DNA of 64,000 nucleotides. It comes from a bacterium. GTDB lineage: Bacteria > Krumholzibacteriota > Krumholzibacteriia > LZORAL124-64-63. Positions within the stretch are counted from its first letter, which is position 1, and every line of letters begins with the position of its first letter. The stretch spans positions 3,658,001 to 3,722,000 of the forward strand of contig JADJQR010000001.1 of assembly GCA_016712675.1 (NCBI GenBank), written 5' to 3'. Positions 51,785 through 61,233 of the stretch are shown here, in pieces. A model generated the notes under the pieces. It did no database searches. It saw only the letters and a list, made by a program, of their open reading frames with translations, and was not told the DNA's origin. The translations under genes and the position numbers were made by a program.

Positions 51785-53176
51785 ATGGAGCAGCGGTTCG
51801 GCGACCTGATCATCCGCCTGTCCAACGGCATCAGCCACCGGCGAATGTATTTCGATGCGCACCCGCGCGTCGTCGCCGTCAGCCGCGAGGCCGCCGCTGA
51901 ACTGGCCGCCGTGTTACGCGGGAACGGAGAGTCCACGTTCTCGTTTGGCGTCTTCGGCGGCAAGTTCGTTCGACACGGACACTACCTGGTGGGCCCCTCG
52001 ATCGCCGGGCGCGCCCTGGTCGACTTCGCCGAGCGCCTGCACTGCGGCGGCTTCACGTTCGACGCCAAGGTCACCGCTGCCGACCTGATTGCGTTCTTCC
52101 GGTTGGGCGCCGAACGCGGCGTAGCTTTCACCGGACTGGACGAGGCGCGCATCGCCTTCGCGCGCGAAGGGCTGGGGCACATCGGGCTGGCGCCGCCGCT
52201 GGCCGAAGTCGGCCCCGTCGACGCGGAAGTTCACGCTGACGCGATGGCTGCTGCCTGCGGCAAGGGCGACTTCGAACCCCTGGTCGACATCTATCAGGCG
52301 ATGTACGACGCGGTCTCGAAGAACGCGCTGGCGGTGAACGACAGCGGGGCCATCGATGTCGACCGGGCTCTCGCCGCCGGCGCGGGGCTGATCAGCCTGA
52401 ATACCGGCGGCGCCCTCGACGTCATGCAGTTCCTGCGCTATCCGGACTACGACAGCTACACGATCGGTCATTCCGTGCGCGTGGCGGCGCTGTCGACCCT
52501 GATCGGACGCAAGCTGGGCTGGTCTGAACCCGTGCTGACCGAACTGGCGGCCGCCGGCCTGCTGCACGACGTCGGCAAGGGTCGCATCCCGGCCGAGATC
52601 CTGTTCAAGCCGGGACGGCTCGACGAGGCCGAGCGCCGGGTCGTGGAGGCGCATCCGGAAACAGGGGCGCGCATCCTGCTGGACAACGGGGAACGGTCCG
52701 CACTGATCATGGCGGCGACCTGGGGTCATCATCTGCGCCACGACGGCGGCGGCTATCCGCGTCGACCCGCCTGGCACTTGCCTGGCGTCGTCGCTGAACT
52801 GGTGCATGTCTGCGATGTCTTCGAGGCACTGACCGCGCGTCGGCCCTACAAGCGCCCCCTGTCGCCGGCCTGCGCCTTCGAGCTCATGCTGGGCGACATC
52901 GATGGCTTCCACCCGCGCCTGCTGGCAGCGTTGATCGAGGTGCTGGGACTCTACCCGCCCGGCAGCGAGGTGCGCCTGAGCGACGGCAGGCGGGCAGTCG
53001 TCGTCACGCGGGGCAAGGCGCTGGACCGACCGCGGGTGCGCGCGACGCATGATCAGGGCGGTGTCCCGCTCGCGCACGAGCTTCAGCCGGCGCTGGACCT
53101 GGACCGCGCGCCGGACCTCTCGGTCACCGAGTTGCTCACGGTCGGCATCGGCGATTGCCCCGCGACCGGCAGCTAG
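51785..53176 (+). CDS. HD-GYP domain protein (c-di-GMP phosphodiesterase type)
   Basis: A 463-residue cytoplasmic protein. Residues 1-200 are an N-terminal region with no family I recognise. The HD-GYP domain (about 215-400) has the first metal His229 in IGHSVRVAALS, the HD dyad His261-Asp262 in LLHDVGKGRIP, HPETGARIL, the paired histidines in GHHLRHDGGGYP with an intact GYP, and DVFEALTARRPYK. These residues support c-di-GMP (or related cyclic dinucleotide) hydrolysis. GGAG precedes ATG 51785 by eight bases. It is co-transcribed with the helical-repeat protein. Confidence 0.88.
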   Translation: MEQRFGDLIIRLSNGISHRRMYFDAHPRVVAVSREAAAELAAVLRGNGESTFSFGVFGGKFVRHGHYLVGPSIAGRALVDFAERLHCGGFTFDAKVTAADLIAFFRLGAERGVAFTGLDEARIAFAREGLGHIGLAPPLAEVGPVDAEVHADAMAAACGKGDFEPLVDIYQAMYDAVSKNALAVNDSGAIDVDRALAAGAGLISLNTGGALDVMQFLRYPDYDSYTIGHSVRVAALSTLIGRKLGWSEPVLTELAAAGLLHDVGKGRIPAEILFKPGRLDEAERRVVEAHPETGARILLDNGERSALIMAATWGHHLRHDGGGYPRRPAWHLPGVVAELVHVCDVFEALTARRPYKRPLSPACAFELMLGDIDGFHPRLLAALIEVLGLYPPGSEVRLSDGRRAVVVTRGKALDRPRVRATHDQGGVPLAHELQPALDLDRAPDLSVTELLTVGIGDCPATGS

Positions 53177-54903
53177 CGCACCAGCGCCACACGCACCGTC
53201 GACGCTCCGGCCGCCAGCGAGAGCCGGCACAGATAGGCACCACTGGGCAGCGCGCGCCCCGCGTCGTCGAGCCCCTCCCAGGCGAACGCGTGCGCTCCCG
53301 CCGCCAATTCCCCCGCGTGCAGCACCCGCAGGCGCCTGCCCGCCAGGTCGAAGACCGCCAGTTCGCCGCTTGCCGCCCCCGCCAGCGTGAAGCCCACCGT
53401 CACGCGCGGATTGAACGGGTTCGGGGCGGCCGCCAGCACGGGCAACACCGCCGGCACCACGTCGCCGGCCGCGGACGCGAACTCGGGCTGCAGACCCGCC
53501 ACGTCCGCCAGCAGCCCGGCCCCTGCGCGCGCGACCTGCACGGACATCGCCGCCGTCGCCGCGATGGCCGCCCAGGTGTCTGTCGTGCGGTGGTAGTGGG
53601 CATAGGCGTCGTAGTCGTAGTCGATGGCCAGGAACGCCGGGTAGCCCGCCTGCTGGAACGGGACGTGGTCGCTGCCCCAGCTGTAATAGTCCTTCTGCCA
53701 GCCCAGGTCGGTCAGGGCGTCGACGTTGGCGGCCATCGCCGACATCAACGATTCCCAGGCGGTCTGGCCCTCGATGCGGATCGCGTAGTTGGCGGCGTGG
53801 AAGGCGACCATGTCGTGGATGAGCGCGCCGACGATCAGGCGTCCGTCCGCTACCGCATCGTCGACGAAATGCTCGCTGCCGATCAGGCCGCGCTCCTCGG
53901 CGTCGAACAGCACGAACTGGAGCGAGCGGTCGAAGTTGCGCCCGGCCGCCAGGCGGGCCAGTTCCATCACCAGCGCCGTACCCGAGGCGTTGTCCTCGGC
54001 CCCGGGCGCCAGCGAGGTCGGGCTCTGCGAGGTGGAGTCGTAGTGCCCGCCGACGACGACATACTCGTCGGGCGCGACGGAGCCGACCCGCGTCGCGACC
54101 ACGTTCCGACAGGCGACCCGGTTGTGGGTGAACGGCTGGAAGGCGACGTCGTAGCCCCACGCGGCCAACTTCGCCGCCAGGTGATCGGCGACAAACGTCT
54201 TGTCGGCGGTGCTGTAGTAGCGCGTCGCGATGGTGCGCGTCTGGCCCGCGTGCGTGAGCGCCTGGGCGCCGCTGATCTCGCGGATCGTCCCGAAGATGGA
54301 ATCCGCGGCGACATTCGCGGCAAAGGCCGTCTTGAGGGCCAGGTCCTTGGCGGTCGACATCACGGGCGCCGTCGCCGCCACCCGCTCGGGCAGGCGGTCC
54401 CAGCCCGGGGGCGGCGCGTCCAGGCGCAGCCGCTGCCGGGCGGCACCCAGCGCCGCGAACGCCTCCGCGTGCGCCGCCGGCACCTCGACCACCCAGGCGC
54501 CAGCCAGCGCGACGTGCACGCGGCCGACCGCTGCCAGTTCGTCCGTCGAGACCGGGCGCCCGTGGGCATGCCCCTTCGCGCGCACCAGGTACCACTGCCC
54601 GTCCGGCCAGGCCGGCCTGAGCGCCGGGCCGAAGCGATGCTCGCCACCCGGGGACAGGCGGTCGGCCACGAGCACGCCGCCGTCCAGCTCCCAGACCAGC
54701 GTGCCGAGGTTCCCCGCCGCGGCACGCGCGACGACGGCCTCCGGCCCGGTCAGGAAAGCCAGGCCCGCCGCGCGGGCGGCCGACGGCAGCACCGCCGCCA
54801 GCACCAGGAGCCACGGGAGAGCCCCGGCGCGCAGGGACGGACGGAACTGCCGGCGGGCGGATGACGACGGGGGTGATGATGCGGACGATGACACGGGCGA
54901 CAT
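53173..54903 (-). CDS. M28-family zinc aminopeptidase with FlgD-type C-terminal domain, secreted
   Basis: A 576-residue exported peptidase. After a signal peptide (about 20-46) comes a propeptide-like beta region (about 47-190), then the M28 catalytic domain. Its di-zinc ligands are in VVGGHYDSTS, GAEDNASGTA and LFDAEERGLIGS, followed by YSWGSDHVPF and HYHRTTDTW. The C-terminal 80 residues are a FlgD/Por-type module (APNPFNPRVTVGF to VRVALVR) for surface sorting. ATG 54903 has GGAGGG upstream. It meets the HD-GYP gene tail to tail with a 4-base overlap. It probably works on peptides outside the cell. Confidence 0.9.
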   Translation of the reverse strand: MSPVSSSASSPPSSSARRQFRPSLRAGALPWLLVLAAVLPSAARAAGLAFLTGPEAVVARAAAGNLGTLVWELDGGVLVADRLSPGGEHRFGPALRPAWPDGQWYLVRAKGHAHGRPVSTDELAAVGRVHVALAGAWVVEVPAAHAEAFAALGAARQRLRLDAPPPGWDRLPERVAATAPVMSTAKDLALKTAFAANVAADSIFGTIREISGAQALTHAGQTRTIATRYYSTADKTFVADHLAAKLAAWGYDVAFQPFTHNRVACRNVVATRVGSVAPDEYVVVGGHYDSTSQSPTSLAPGAEDNASGTALVMELARLAAGRNFDRSLQFVLFDAEERGLIGSEHFVDDAVADGRLIVGALIHDMVAFHAANYAIRIEGQTAWESLMSAMAANVDALTDLGWQKDYYSWGSDHVPFQQAGYPAFLAIDYDYDAYAHYHRTTDTWAAIAATAAMSVQVARAGAGLLADVAGLQPEFASAAGDVVPAVLPVLAAAPNPFNPRVTVGFTLAGAASGELAVFDLAGRRLRVLHAGELAAGAHAFAWEGLDDAGRALPSGAYLCRLSLAAGASTVRVALVR

Positions 54904-55087
54904 GCCGACCCTCCACTGCGGACCGGCGCGGGCTGGCGCCATCCCAGGCTGAAGACCATCGTTGCAGGGCGTAGCGGGAATCATAACATGCCGCGATGGC
55001 GCGCCGCCAGACCGTGCCACAGGCCGTCGGCCGCGTACGGGCGGACCGACATGGTCACCCGGGATCGACCGGCTGCAGGAGCAAGAC

Positions 55088-55651
55088 GTGGGCATCGCGC
55101 ATTACGTGATCATCGCCTGCGGTCTTGCGATGGACGCTACCGCTGTCTGCCTGGGCGCCGGCGCCACCGGACGTGCGCGCGACGGCCGCGCCGCCTTCCG
55201 CCTGGTGTTCCACTTCGGGCTCTTCCAGATGCTGATGCCTGCCGTGGGCTGGCTGCTGGGCCGCGGCCTGGTCGGCATCGTGCACCGCGTGGACCACTGG
55301 CTGGCGTTCGCGCTGCTGGCGGTCGTCGGCTCGCGCATGGTCCTGGCCGGGCTGCGCCCCGGCGACGACGACGCACCCCGTGGCGATCCGACGCGGGGCT
55401 GGCCGCTGGTGGCCCTCAGCGTGGCCACGAGCATCGACGCGCTGGCCGTGGGCCTGGGCCTGGCCGTGCTGGACGTCGCGATCTGGCTGCCCTGCCTGCT
55501 GATCGGCGTGATCACGGCGGCCATGTCGTGGGGCGGGCTGGCGCTGGGTGGCGTACTGCATGCGCGCTGGGGCAGCCGCATGGAGATGGCCGGCGGCGTG
55601 CTGCTGATCCTGATCGGCCTGCAGATCCTGGTCTCGCACCTGCGGGCGTGA
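55088..55651 (+). CDS. mntP: Manganese efflux pump MntP
   Basis: Inner-membrane exporter of Mn2+, 187 residues (family about 188). Six helices form two halves, each with an acidic metal site: GLAMDATAVCLGAG in the first helix and VATSIDALAVGLGL in the fourth. GTG 55088 follows AGGAG at six bases. No yybP-ykoY manganese riboswitch is visible in the short leader. Confidence 0.92.
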   Translation: MGIAHYVIIACGLAMDATAVCLGAGATGRARDGRAAFRLVFHFGLFQMLMPAVGWLLGRGLVGIVHRVDHWLAFALLAVVGSRMVLAGLRPGDDDAPRGDPTRGWPLVALSVATSIDALAVGLGLAVLDVAIWLPCLLIGVITAAMSWGGLALGGVLHARWGSRMEMAGGVLLILIGLQILVSHLRA

Positions 55652-55671
55652 CACATCCGCGCTTCGGGGGA

Positions 55672-56136
55672 CTATTCCTGGAGGGTCAGCGCCGGCTCGT
55701 GGCCGGGCTCCGCAACGGTCCCCTCGGGCCCTCCACTCGTCCCGCCGGTCAGGCACGGCGCGTACGCCCGGTCGTCGCGCAGGATGTGGTTCACCAGCCA
55801 GTAGCCGAGGAACTCGTGCAGCTCGGCGGTGATGCGGCGGCCGGCGGCGTTGTATTCGAACTGGAAGCGCTCGACCTTCTGCAGCAGTTGCCGATGCTGG
55901 CTCTGGTGCAGCTTGAGATGCGGGTAGCCGGCCTCGGCCAGCAGGCGCTCCTCGGTTGCGAAGTGCTCCTGCGTGTAACCCGTCAGGTCGTTGAGGATCT
56001 CGTTCGCCTGCCGCGAACCCTTGCCCTTCTGCAGGGCCTCTTCGAACCGGTTGATGATCTCCACCAGGTGCCGGTGCTGTTCGTCGATCAGAGCGACGCC
56101 CGTCTCGTACTCGGCCTTCCATTCGATGCGCGCCAT
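55672..56136 (-). CDS. Bacteriohemerythrin
   Basis: Oxygen-binding non-heme di-iron protein of 154 residues. The helices carry the iron ligands in LIDEQHRHLVEIINRFEEAL, QEHFATEERLLAEAGYP, HLKLHQSQHRQLL and LVNHILRDDRAYAPC. The order H, H-E, H-H, H-D is that of the family. The last 30 residues are a Pro/Gly-rich tail. ATG 56136 has GGGG upstream. It may serve oxygen sensing or storage, and is convergent with mntP. Confidence 0.93.
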   Translation of the reverse strand: MARIEWKAEYETGVALIDEQHRHLVEIINRFEEALQKGKGSRQANEILNDLTGYTQEHFATEERLLAEAGYPHLKLHQSQHRQLLQKVERFQFEYNAAGRRITAELHEFLGYWLVNHILRDDRAYAPCLTGGTSGGPEGTVAEPGHEPALTLQE

Positions 56137-56355
56137 CGTTGCCCGCCCCTTTAATCCACTGCGACGTCGTGAGTTCGGTATTGCCGGGACGGTGGTGCTC
56201 AAACCGCGATGTCCCCGCTCATGATCGGCTGGACTGGTCGGATCTTGACCACTTTTGCCCGGCGCCGACAGGACGCGGGTCGGGGCGGGAACATGCGGCC
56301 GGCGGCGGCGTTATCAGGCATGATCCCCCTGAACCGCTCCCGAAAGGACCGTGCC
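56137..56355. other. Intergenic region before the PDZ gene
   Basis: 219 bases between divergent hemerythrin and PDZ genes. It contains a TTGACC near 56246 but no matching -10, and no RNA motif was recognised. Confidence 0.3.
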
Positions 56356-57519
56356 ATGTTCGAGCTCCCGGCTGCCAGACGTCCCCTGGGCCTGGCTGTG
56401 TCCCTCTTCTCGCTTGTCCTTGCGATGGCGGTCACCGGCCCCGCCGCGGCCGCCGACGGCTACCTGGGCGTCATGCTGCAGGAAGTCTCGCCGAGCATGG
56501 GCAAGGCCCTGCAGCTGGGCGACCGCGCCGGCGTCCTGGTCAACGATGTGGTCGATGACGGCCCCGCGGCGAAGGCCGGCCTGCAGGACGGCGACATCAT
56601 CCTCGCGCTCGATGGTCACCCCGCGACGAGCCGGTCGGACCTGACGAAGGCCGTGCGCGGCCTGATCCCGGGCGCCACGGCCGAGCTGGTGGTCCTGCGC
56701 GACGGCAGGCAGGTGAAGCTCCGGGTCGAGATCGGCGAGCGTGCGTCCGCTGCCAAGTGGCACTCCCTGGCTGGCGGGGACGGCGTGATCGAACTCGAAG
56801 GCCTCGAAGGACTGGAGGATCTGGGGCAGCTCGAGGGCCTGAAGGACTTCGAGTGGTTCGAGGAAGGCGACACGAAGGTGATGGTCCTGCCCAAGGGTGA
56901 GGGCCGCGCGCCGCGGATCTATTTCGAGGGCGATGACGAGAACGGCGGCGAACGCCGCGTCGTCATGCGCCGGCAGGACGAGGACCGCGGTTGGCTCGGC
57001 GTTCATCTGGACGCTCTGAACGGCCAGCTCGGCGAGTACTTCGGCGTCAAGGAAGGCGCCGGCGTGCTGGTCAAGGAGGTCGAGAAGGACAGCCCGGCCG
57101 CGAAGGCCGGCCTGCGCGCGGGCGACGTGATCGTCAAGGCCGGCGACACGGAGGTCGCCGCGCCCGACGCCCTGCACAAGGCCATGGCCGGCACGAAGCC
57201 GGGTCAGGATCTGGAGCTGCAGGTGCTGCGCAAGGGCAGCCGCGAGAAGGTGACGGCGACGCTCGGCAAGATGCCACAGGACAGAATGCCGCCGGAGGCG
57301 TCGGCGGTCCGTCAATTCCGGTTCCGCGGCGACGACGACCAGGATGCGAAGATGTCCGCCCCGCGCGTGTTGCGCCGGATGGGCCGTGACGGCAGCGGCG
57401 AACGCGAGATCGTCATCGAGCGCAAGCGGCTTGGTGACGACGACCTGGACGAGGTGCGCCAGGAGATGGAAGCGCTGCGCAAGGAGTTGAAGGAACTGCG
57501 CGAGGAACTCAAGCGCTAG
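56356..57519 (+). CDS. Exported protein with two PDZ domains
   Basis: A 387-residue exported protein: signal peptide (1-33, AAAAD), PDZ1 at about 35-127 (GYLGVMLQEVSP, GPAAKAGLQDGDIILALDG) and PDZ2 at about 211-306 (GWLGVHLDALNG, SPAAKAGLRAGDVIVKAGD). Between them is an acidic stretch (150-185) with repeated LEG words. The C-terminal 40 residues are a predicted coiled coil (EVRQEMEALRKELKELREE). No protease domain or catalytic triad is present, so it is an adaptor rather than a DegP protease. AAAGGA precedes ATG 56356. Single gene. Confidence 0.85.
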   Translation: MFELPAARRPLGLAVSLFSLVLAMAVTGPAAAADGYLGVMLQEVSPSMGKALQLGDRAGVLVNDVVDDGPAAKAGLQDGDIILALDGHPATSRSDLTKAVRGLIPGATAELVVLRDGRQVKLRVEIGERASAAKWHSLAGGDGVIELEGLEGLEDLGQLEGLKDFEWFEEGDTKVMVLPKGEGRAPRIYFEGDDENGGERRVVMRRQDEDRGWLGVHLDALNGQLGEYFGVKEGAGVLVKEVEKDSPAAKAGLRAGDVIVKAGDTEVAAPDALHKAMAGTKPGQDLELQVLRKGSREKVTATLGKMPQDRMPPEASAVRQFRFRGDDDQDAKMSAPRVLRRMGRDGSGEREIVIERKRLGDDDLDEVRQEMEALRKELKELREELKR

Positions 57520-57569
57520 GACGGTTCCGCACGCCGGCCCGCGGAGCAGGAGGCGAGGCGGACAGGCGA

Positions 57570-57601
57570 CCGGGGGCCCACGCTCGACGCGGGGCCCCCG
57601 G
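57570..57601. terminator. Bidirectional hairpin between PDZ and addA genes
   Basis: CCGGGGGCCC (57570-57579) pairs perfectly with GGGCCCCCGG (57592-57601), loop 12 bases, midway in the convergent gap. Very stable, without a clear T-tract. Confidence 0.6.
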
Positions 57602-57630
57602 CTTGCGCTGTGCCGGGGCCGACGCCGCGG

Positions 57631-60600
57631 TCACTCGACCTCGTGCAGGCGCGCGCCGGCCGGCACGGCGGGATCGGTGAACAGCAGCCACGTGCGCACC
57701 GGACGATCCGGGTACAGCTGCACCAGCACTTCGCGGTAGGCCTGGAGCTGGGGCCGGTAGTGCGCGGTCAGCCACGCGCGCTGCGCGGGCACGGCGGCCC
57801 CGCGGTTCGTCTTGTAGTCGATGATGTCGACGCGATCCGCGCGCACGACCAGGCGGTCGATGACACCGGTGATGCGCTGCTCGGACGCCGGCGGTCCACC
57901 AGCCGGCGCGGGCTTCGCCGCCGCGCGGCGGCCGACGACGGGCACCTCGCTGGCGGCCGCTCCGCCGGTCGGCACACCGAACACCCAGGCCAACTCCGGA
58001 TCGGCCAGCACGGCGGCCGCCTCGTCGTACGCCAGTCCCTCTCCCGACGGAAGCACGCCGCCGTTGCACGCCGCCTGCAACAGGCGATGCACCAGGTCGC
58101 CGTGCGCGGCCGGTTCGACGCCCGCCGGCAGGTCGGACCGCTCGCGGGTCGGGCGGGCCCCCGCGTCGTCGTCCAGCCCAAGCTCCGCCGGCTCCGGTCG
58201 TTCGTCGTCGGCCGCGGCCGAAGGGCGCACGAGCGTGAACCGCGGCCGACGCGTCGGCGGCTGCCAGGTCTCCGCGGGCGGCGGCGGCTCGTGCGGAGCC
58301 CGCGCGCCCGGGGCCCGGACCTCGTCGGGAAGGTCGTGCAGTTCATCGTCAGCGGCGTCGGGCGCGGTGACCGAAACGTCGAGACCGTCCGCGGCGGCCC
58401 GGATCGCCACCGCGGACGCAGCCTCGCGCAGGGCGCGCAGCGGGCTGTCCGGCCCATCACCGCCGGCACGAGAGCGGTCACCCCCGAGCACATGCAGGTG
58501 GTCGCGCGCGCGCGTCAGGGCGACGTAGAGCAGGTGGGCGCGTTCGGCCTCGTCACGCGCCTGCGCGCGTGCGACCGCCGTGGCGAGCGGATCGGTCGGC
58601 GGTGTCACGCCCTCGGGGAACTCGAGGCCGGCGCGCTGCGCGGCGCTGGTGCGCAGAAGCAGGGCCGGATGCCCGTCCTCCGGCCCGAGCACGACCTGCG
58701 GCCGTGCCCGACCGGGGCCGCGGTCGGCATCCACCAGCAGCACGACGGGCGCCTCCAGGCCCTTGGCGCCATGAACGGTCAGGAAGCGCACGCGCCCCTC
58801 GCCATCGCCGGGCAGTGAGGCCTCCTCCTGGTTCCCGCGCGCGGCCGCGCGCGCGATCGCGTCGGCCAGCCGGCGCGCGGTCGGCGTGCCGGGCACGTCG
58901 CCTGCCAGGGCCAGATCGAACAGGCGCTCGAGGTTGAAGCGCGCCTGCTCGCCCAGGGCCACCTGGTAGCGCGCCGGCAGGTCCGCGTCGCGGGCCACGC
59001 GCCGCAGCAGGTCGTGGCAGGGCTCGAAGTCGAGCCGCCGCCGCCAGCCTGCCAGCGTTGCCGCCGCCGCGATCGCCAGGGGATCCGTCGATTCGCGCAG
59101 CGCCTGCCAGAGCGAACGCCGCGCATCGCGCCAGCGTCCGTCCTCGCGGCGCTCGTTGATGCCGCGCAGCGAAAGCAGCGCCTGGAACGAGGCCTCCCCG
59201 AACCGGAAGATCGGCGAGCGCAGGACCGTGGCCAGCGCCTCGTCGTCGTCCGGCCAGGCCAGCCAGCGCAGGAGGGCCAGGAGGTCCTGCACCTCGCGGC
59301 TGGCCGCAAGCATGCCGCGCCCCGGCGGCGCGAACGGGACTGCCGCGTCGCGGAAGGCGCGTTCGTAGAGCGCAAAGGCGGTCCGCGTCCGCGCCAGCAC
59401 CAGGACGTCGCGCCAGGCCAGCGGTCGGCACGCCTGCAGGGCCGGGTCGAAGACCGCCACGCCCTCGTCGTGCAGGCGACGCACCAGCGCCGCGGCGGCC
59501 CGCGCGGCGCGCGCCTCGCCCCCGCCGCCGCCGGGGCGGTCGGGATCGTCGGGGTCGGGGAACGGTGCATGCACGACGAAGGAGCCGGGACCGTCCATGC
59601 GCGCGAAGGCCTGCCGCACGCCCGCCAGCTGTCCCGGCTCGAGCTGCTGCGACAGCGGCGGCGCGTTGAACACCTCGCCGACACCCTCGACGATGGCCCG
59701 CAGGCTGCGGAAGTTCGTCGGCAGCTCGAGCACGCTGCAGTCGTAGCGCGCCATATCGGCCGCGATGTCCGCGAACAACTGCGGCCAGGCGCCGCGGAAG
59801 CCGTAGATGGACTGCTTGACGTCGCCGACCAGGAAGACGGTGCGCGGGCGCTCGCCGCCGCCGGCACGGAACTCCTCGACGAACGGCCGCAGCAGGCCCC
59901 ACTGGTTGAGGTTCGTGTCCTGGAATTCGTCGACCAGGATGTGCTGGATCGCATCGTCCAGCCGGTACTGCAGCTCGCCGGCCAGGTCGGGGTCGGCCAA
60001 CAGGCCGCTGGCCAGGTCCTCCAGGTCCTGGAAGTCCACGACGCGGTCGCGTCGTTTCAGCTCGTCGACGATGTCCAGCAGCCGCAGGCCCAGCCGCAGC
60101 AGGGCCACATTGTCCTCCAGCAGCTCCACGCGCTCGAGGTCGAGCACGATGGCCAGGGCCGGCAAGGCCTGCGCGGCGACCAGCGCGTTGAAGGCCGGCT
60201 TGAACTCCGGATCGCGGCTCTTCGAGAACGACTTCACCTTGCCCTGCTGCGTGAGCAGCAGCGCGCGCGTTCCGGCGGCCAGGGCCAGGGCCGCCTCCGC
60301 ATCGGGGATGCCGGCGGCATATCCCGCGGCCAGGGCCTCCGCCCCGGCGACCAGGTCGTCCAGCGTCCCGCGCGACTTGCCGGGGAAGTCGTCGAAGCGC
60401 GCTGAGGCGGCGGGGACCAGCCCGCGCGCGAAACGCTGCAGCGCCGCGGCGAGCAGCGCGCCGAGCTTCGCGCGCGCGTCGCCGTCGCCATCGTCATCAG
60501 CGGCCACCGTCGGCAGCAGGTGGCGGCGAAGGTCGGCCGCCAGGCGGTCCACCTCGCCGGCACGGGGCCGCGGCCGCGCGCCGTCGGCGGCCAGCCAGCG

Positions 60601-61233
60601 CTCCAGGCGCATCGCCTGGTCCAGGCACGGCTGCAGGAGGCGGCGCAGGCCGTCGGGATGGGCGCCGAGCCGGCGCGCGGCGGCCGCCAGCAGCGGCTCG
60701 CGCGCAATCTCGCCGACCAGCCGGTCGAAGGCTTCGTCGTGCAGGTCCTGCGGCTCCTCGAGCACGCCGAAGGTCGGGTCCAGGCCCGCCTCGCGCGCGA
60801 AGCGTCCCAGCACCACCTGGCAGAACGAGTGAATGGTCCCCAGCTGCAGCGCGGCGGTGTCGGCCAGGAGCTGCTCGTAGAGCGCGCCCGCCGCGGCGAT
60901 CTCCACCTGGTCCGGCGCGCGACCGTCGCGCGGGCCGAACAGCGCCGCCAGTCGCTGGGCGCGCTCGGCGGGAGCGGCCAGCGCCAGCGCGCGCGCCTGG
61001 TGCAGCAGGCGCTCCTGGATCTCGACGGCGGCCTTGCGCGTGAAGGTGACCGCCAGCACCGTGCCGGCGCCCGCGCGCGCGGGCGTGTCCTCCAGGCACA
61101 GGCGCAGGAAGCGGTTGACCAGCGCCGTCGTCTTGCCCGAGCCGGCGGCCGCACCGAGCACGACCGAGCGCCCGGGCGCCGAGGCTTCGAGTTGCACCTG
61201 CCTGGCCAGGGCCACGGGGTCCAGGGGCTTCAC
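57631..61233 (-). CDS. addA: Double-strand break repair helicase-nuclease AddA
   Basis: Large subunit of AddAB, which resects DNA ends before RecA loading. The 1200-residue product has UvrD/Rep-type helicase motifs: Walker A in LGAAAGSGKTTALVN (about 27-40), TFTRKAAVEIQERL, GTIHSFCQVVL, the DEFQDTN box, GDVKQSIYGFRG and FLTVHGAKGLEAPVVLL. A C-terminal RecB-like nuclease follows (HGDLVHRLLQ, GVIDRLVV, VDIIDYKTN). GTG 61233 has GGAGG seven bases upstream and overlaps the addB stop (GTGA). The domain order is that of alphaproteobacterial AddA. Confidence 0.93.
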   Translation of the reverse strand: MKPLDPVALARQVQLEASAPGRSVVLGAAAGSGKTTALVNRFLRLCLEDTPARAGAGTVLAVTFTRKAAVEIQERLLHQARALALAAPAERAQRLAALFGPRDGRAPDQVEIAAAGALYEQLLADTAALQLGTIHSFCQVVLGRFAREAGLDPTFGVLEEPQDLHDEAFDRLVGEIAREPLLAAAARRLGAHPDGLRRLLQPCLDQAMRLERWLAADGARPRPRAGEVDRLAADLRRHLLPTVAADDDGDGDARAKLGALLAAALQRFARGLVPAASARFDDFPGKSRGTLDDLVAGAEALAAGYAAGIPDAEAALALAAGTRALLLTQQGKVKSFSKSRDPEFKPAFNALVAAQALPALAIVLDLERVELLEDNVALLRLGLRLLDIVDELKRRDRVVDFQDLEDLASGLLADPDLAGELQYRLDDAIQHILVDEFQDTNLNQWGLLRPFVEEFRAGGGERPRTVFLVGDVKQSIYGFRGAWPQLFADIAADMARYDCSVLELPTNFRSLRAIVEGVGEVFNAPPLSQQLEPGQLAGVRQAFARMDGPGSFVVHAPFPDPDDPDRPGGGGGEARAARAAAALVRRLHDEGVAVFDPALQACRPLAWRDVLVLARTRTAFALYERAFRDAAVPFAPPGRGMLAASREVQDLLALLRWLAWPDDDEALATVLRSPIFRFGEASFQALLSLRGINERREDGRWRDARRSLWQALRESTDPLAIAAAATLAGWRRRLDFEPCHDLLRRVARDADLPARYQVALGEQARFNLERLFDLALAGDVPGTPTARRLADAIARAAARGNQEEASLPGDGEGRVRFLTVHGAKGLEAPVVLLVDADRGPGRARPQVVLGPEDGHPALLLRTSAAQRAGLEFPEGVTPPTDPLATAVARAQARDEAERAHLLYVALTRARDHLHVLGGDRSRAGGDGPDSPLRALREAASAVAIRAAADGLDVSVTAPDAADDELHDLPDEVRAPGARAPHEPPPPAETWQPPTRRPRFTLVRPSAAADDERPEPAELGLDDDAGARPTRERSDLPAGVEPAAHGDLVHRLLQAACNGGVLPSGEGLAYDEAAAVLADPELAWVFGVPTGGAAASEVPVVGRRAAAKPAPAGGPPASEQRITGVIDRLVVRADRVDIIDYKTNRGAAVPAQRAWLTAHYRPQLQAYREVLVQLYPDRPVRTWLLFTDPAVPAGARLHEVE

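Noticed and set aside
54904-55087. Manganese riboswitch (yybP-ykoY) upstream of mntP
   Set aside because: The conserved internal-loop sequences of that riboswitch are not visible.
56280-56330. ECF-type promoter (GGAAC ... TCAGG) before the PDZ gene
   Set aside because: The spacing between the two elements is several bases too long for known ECF promoters.
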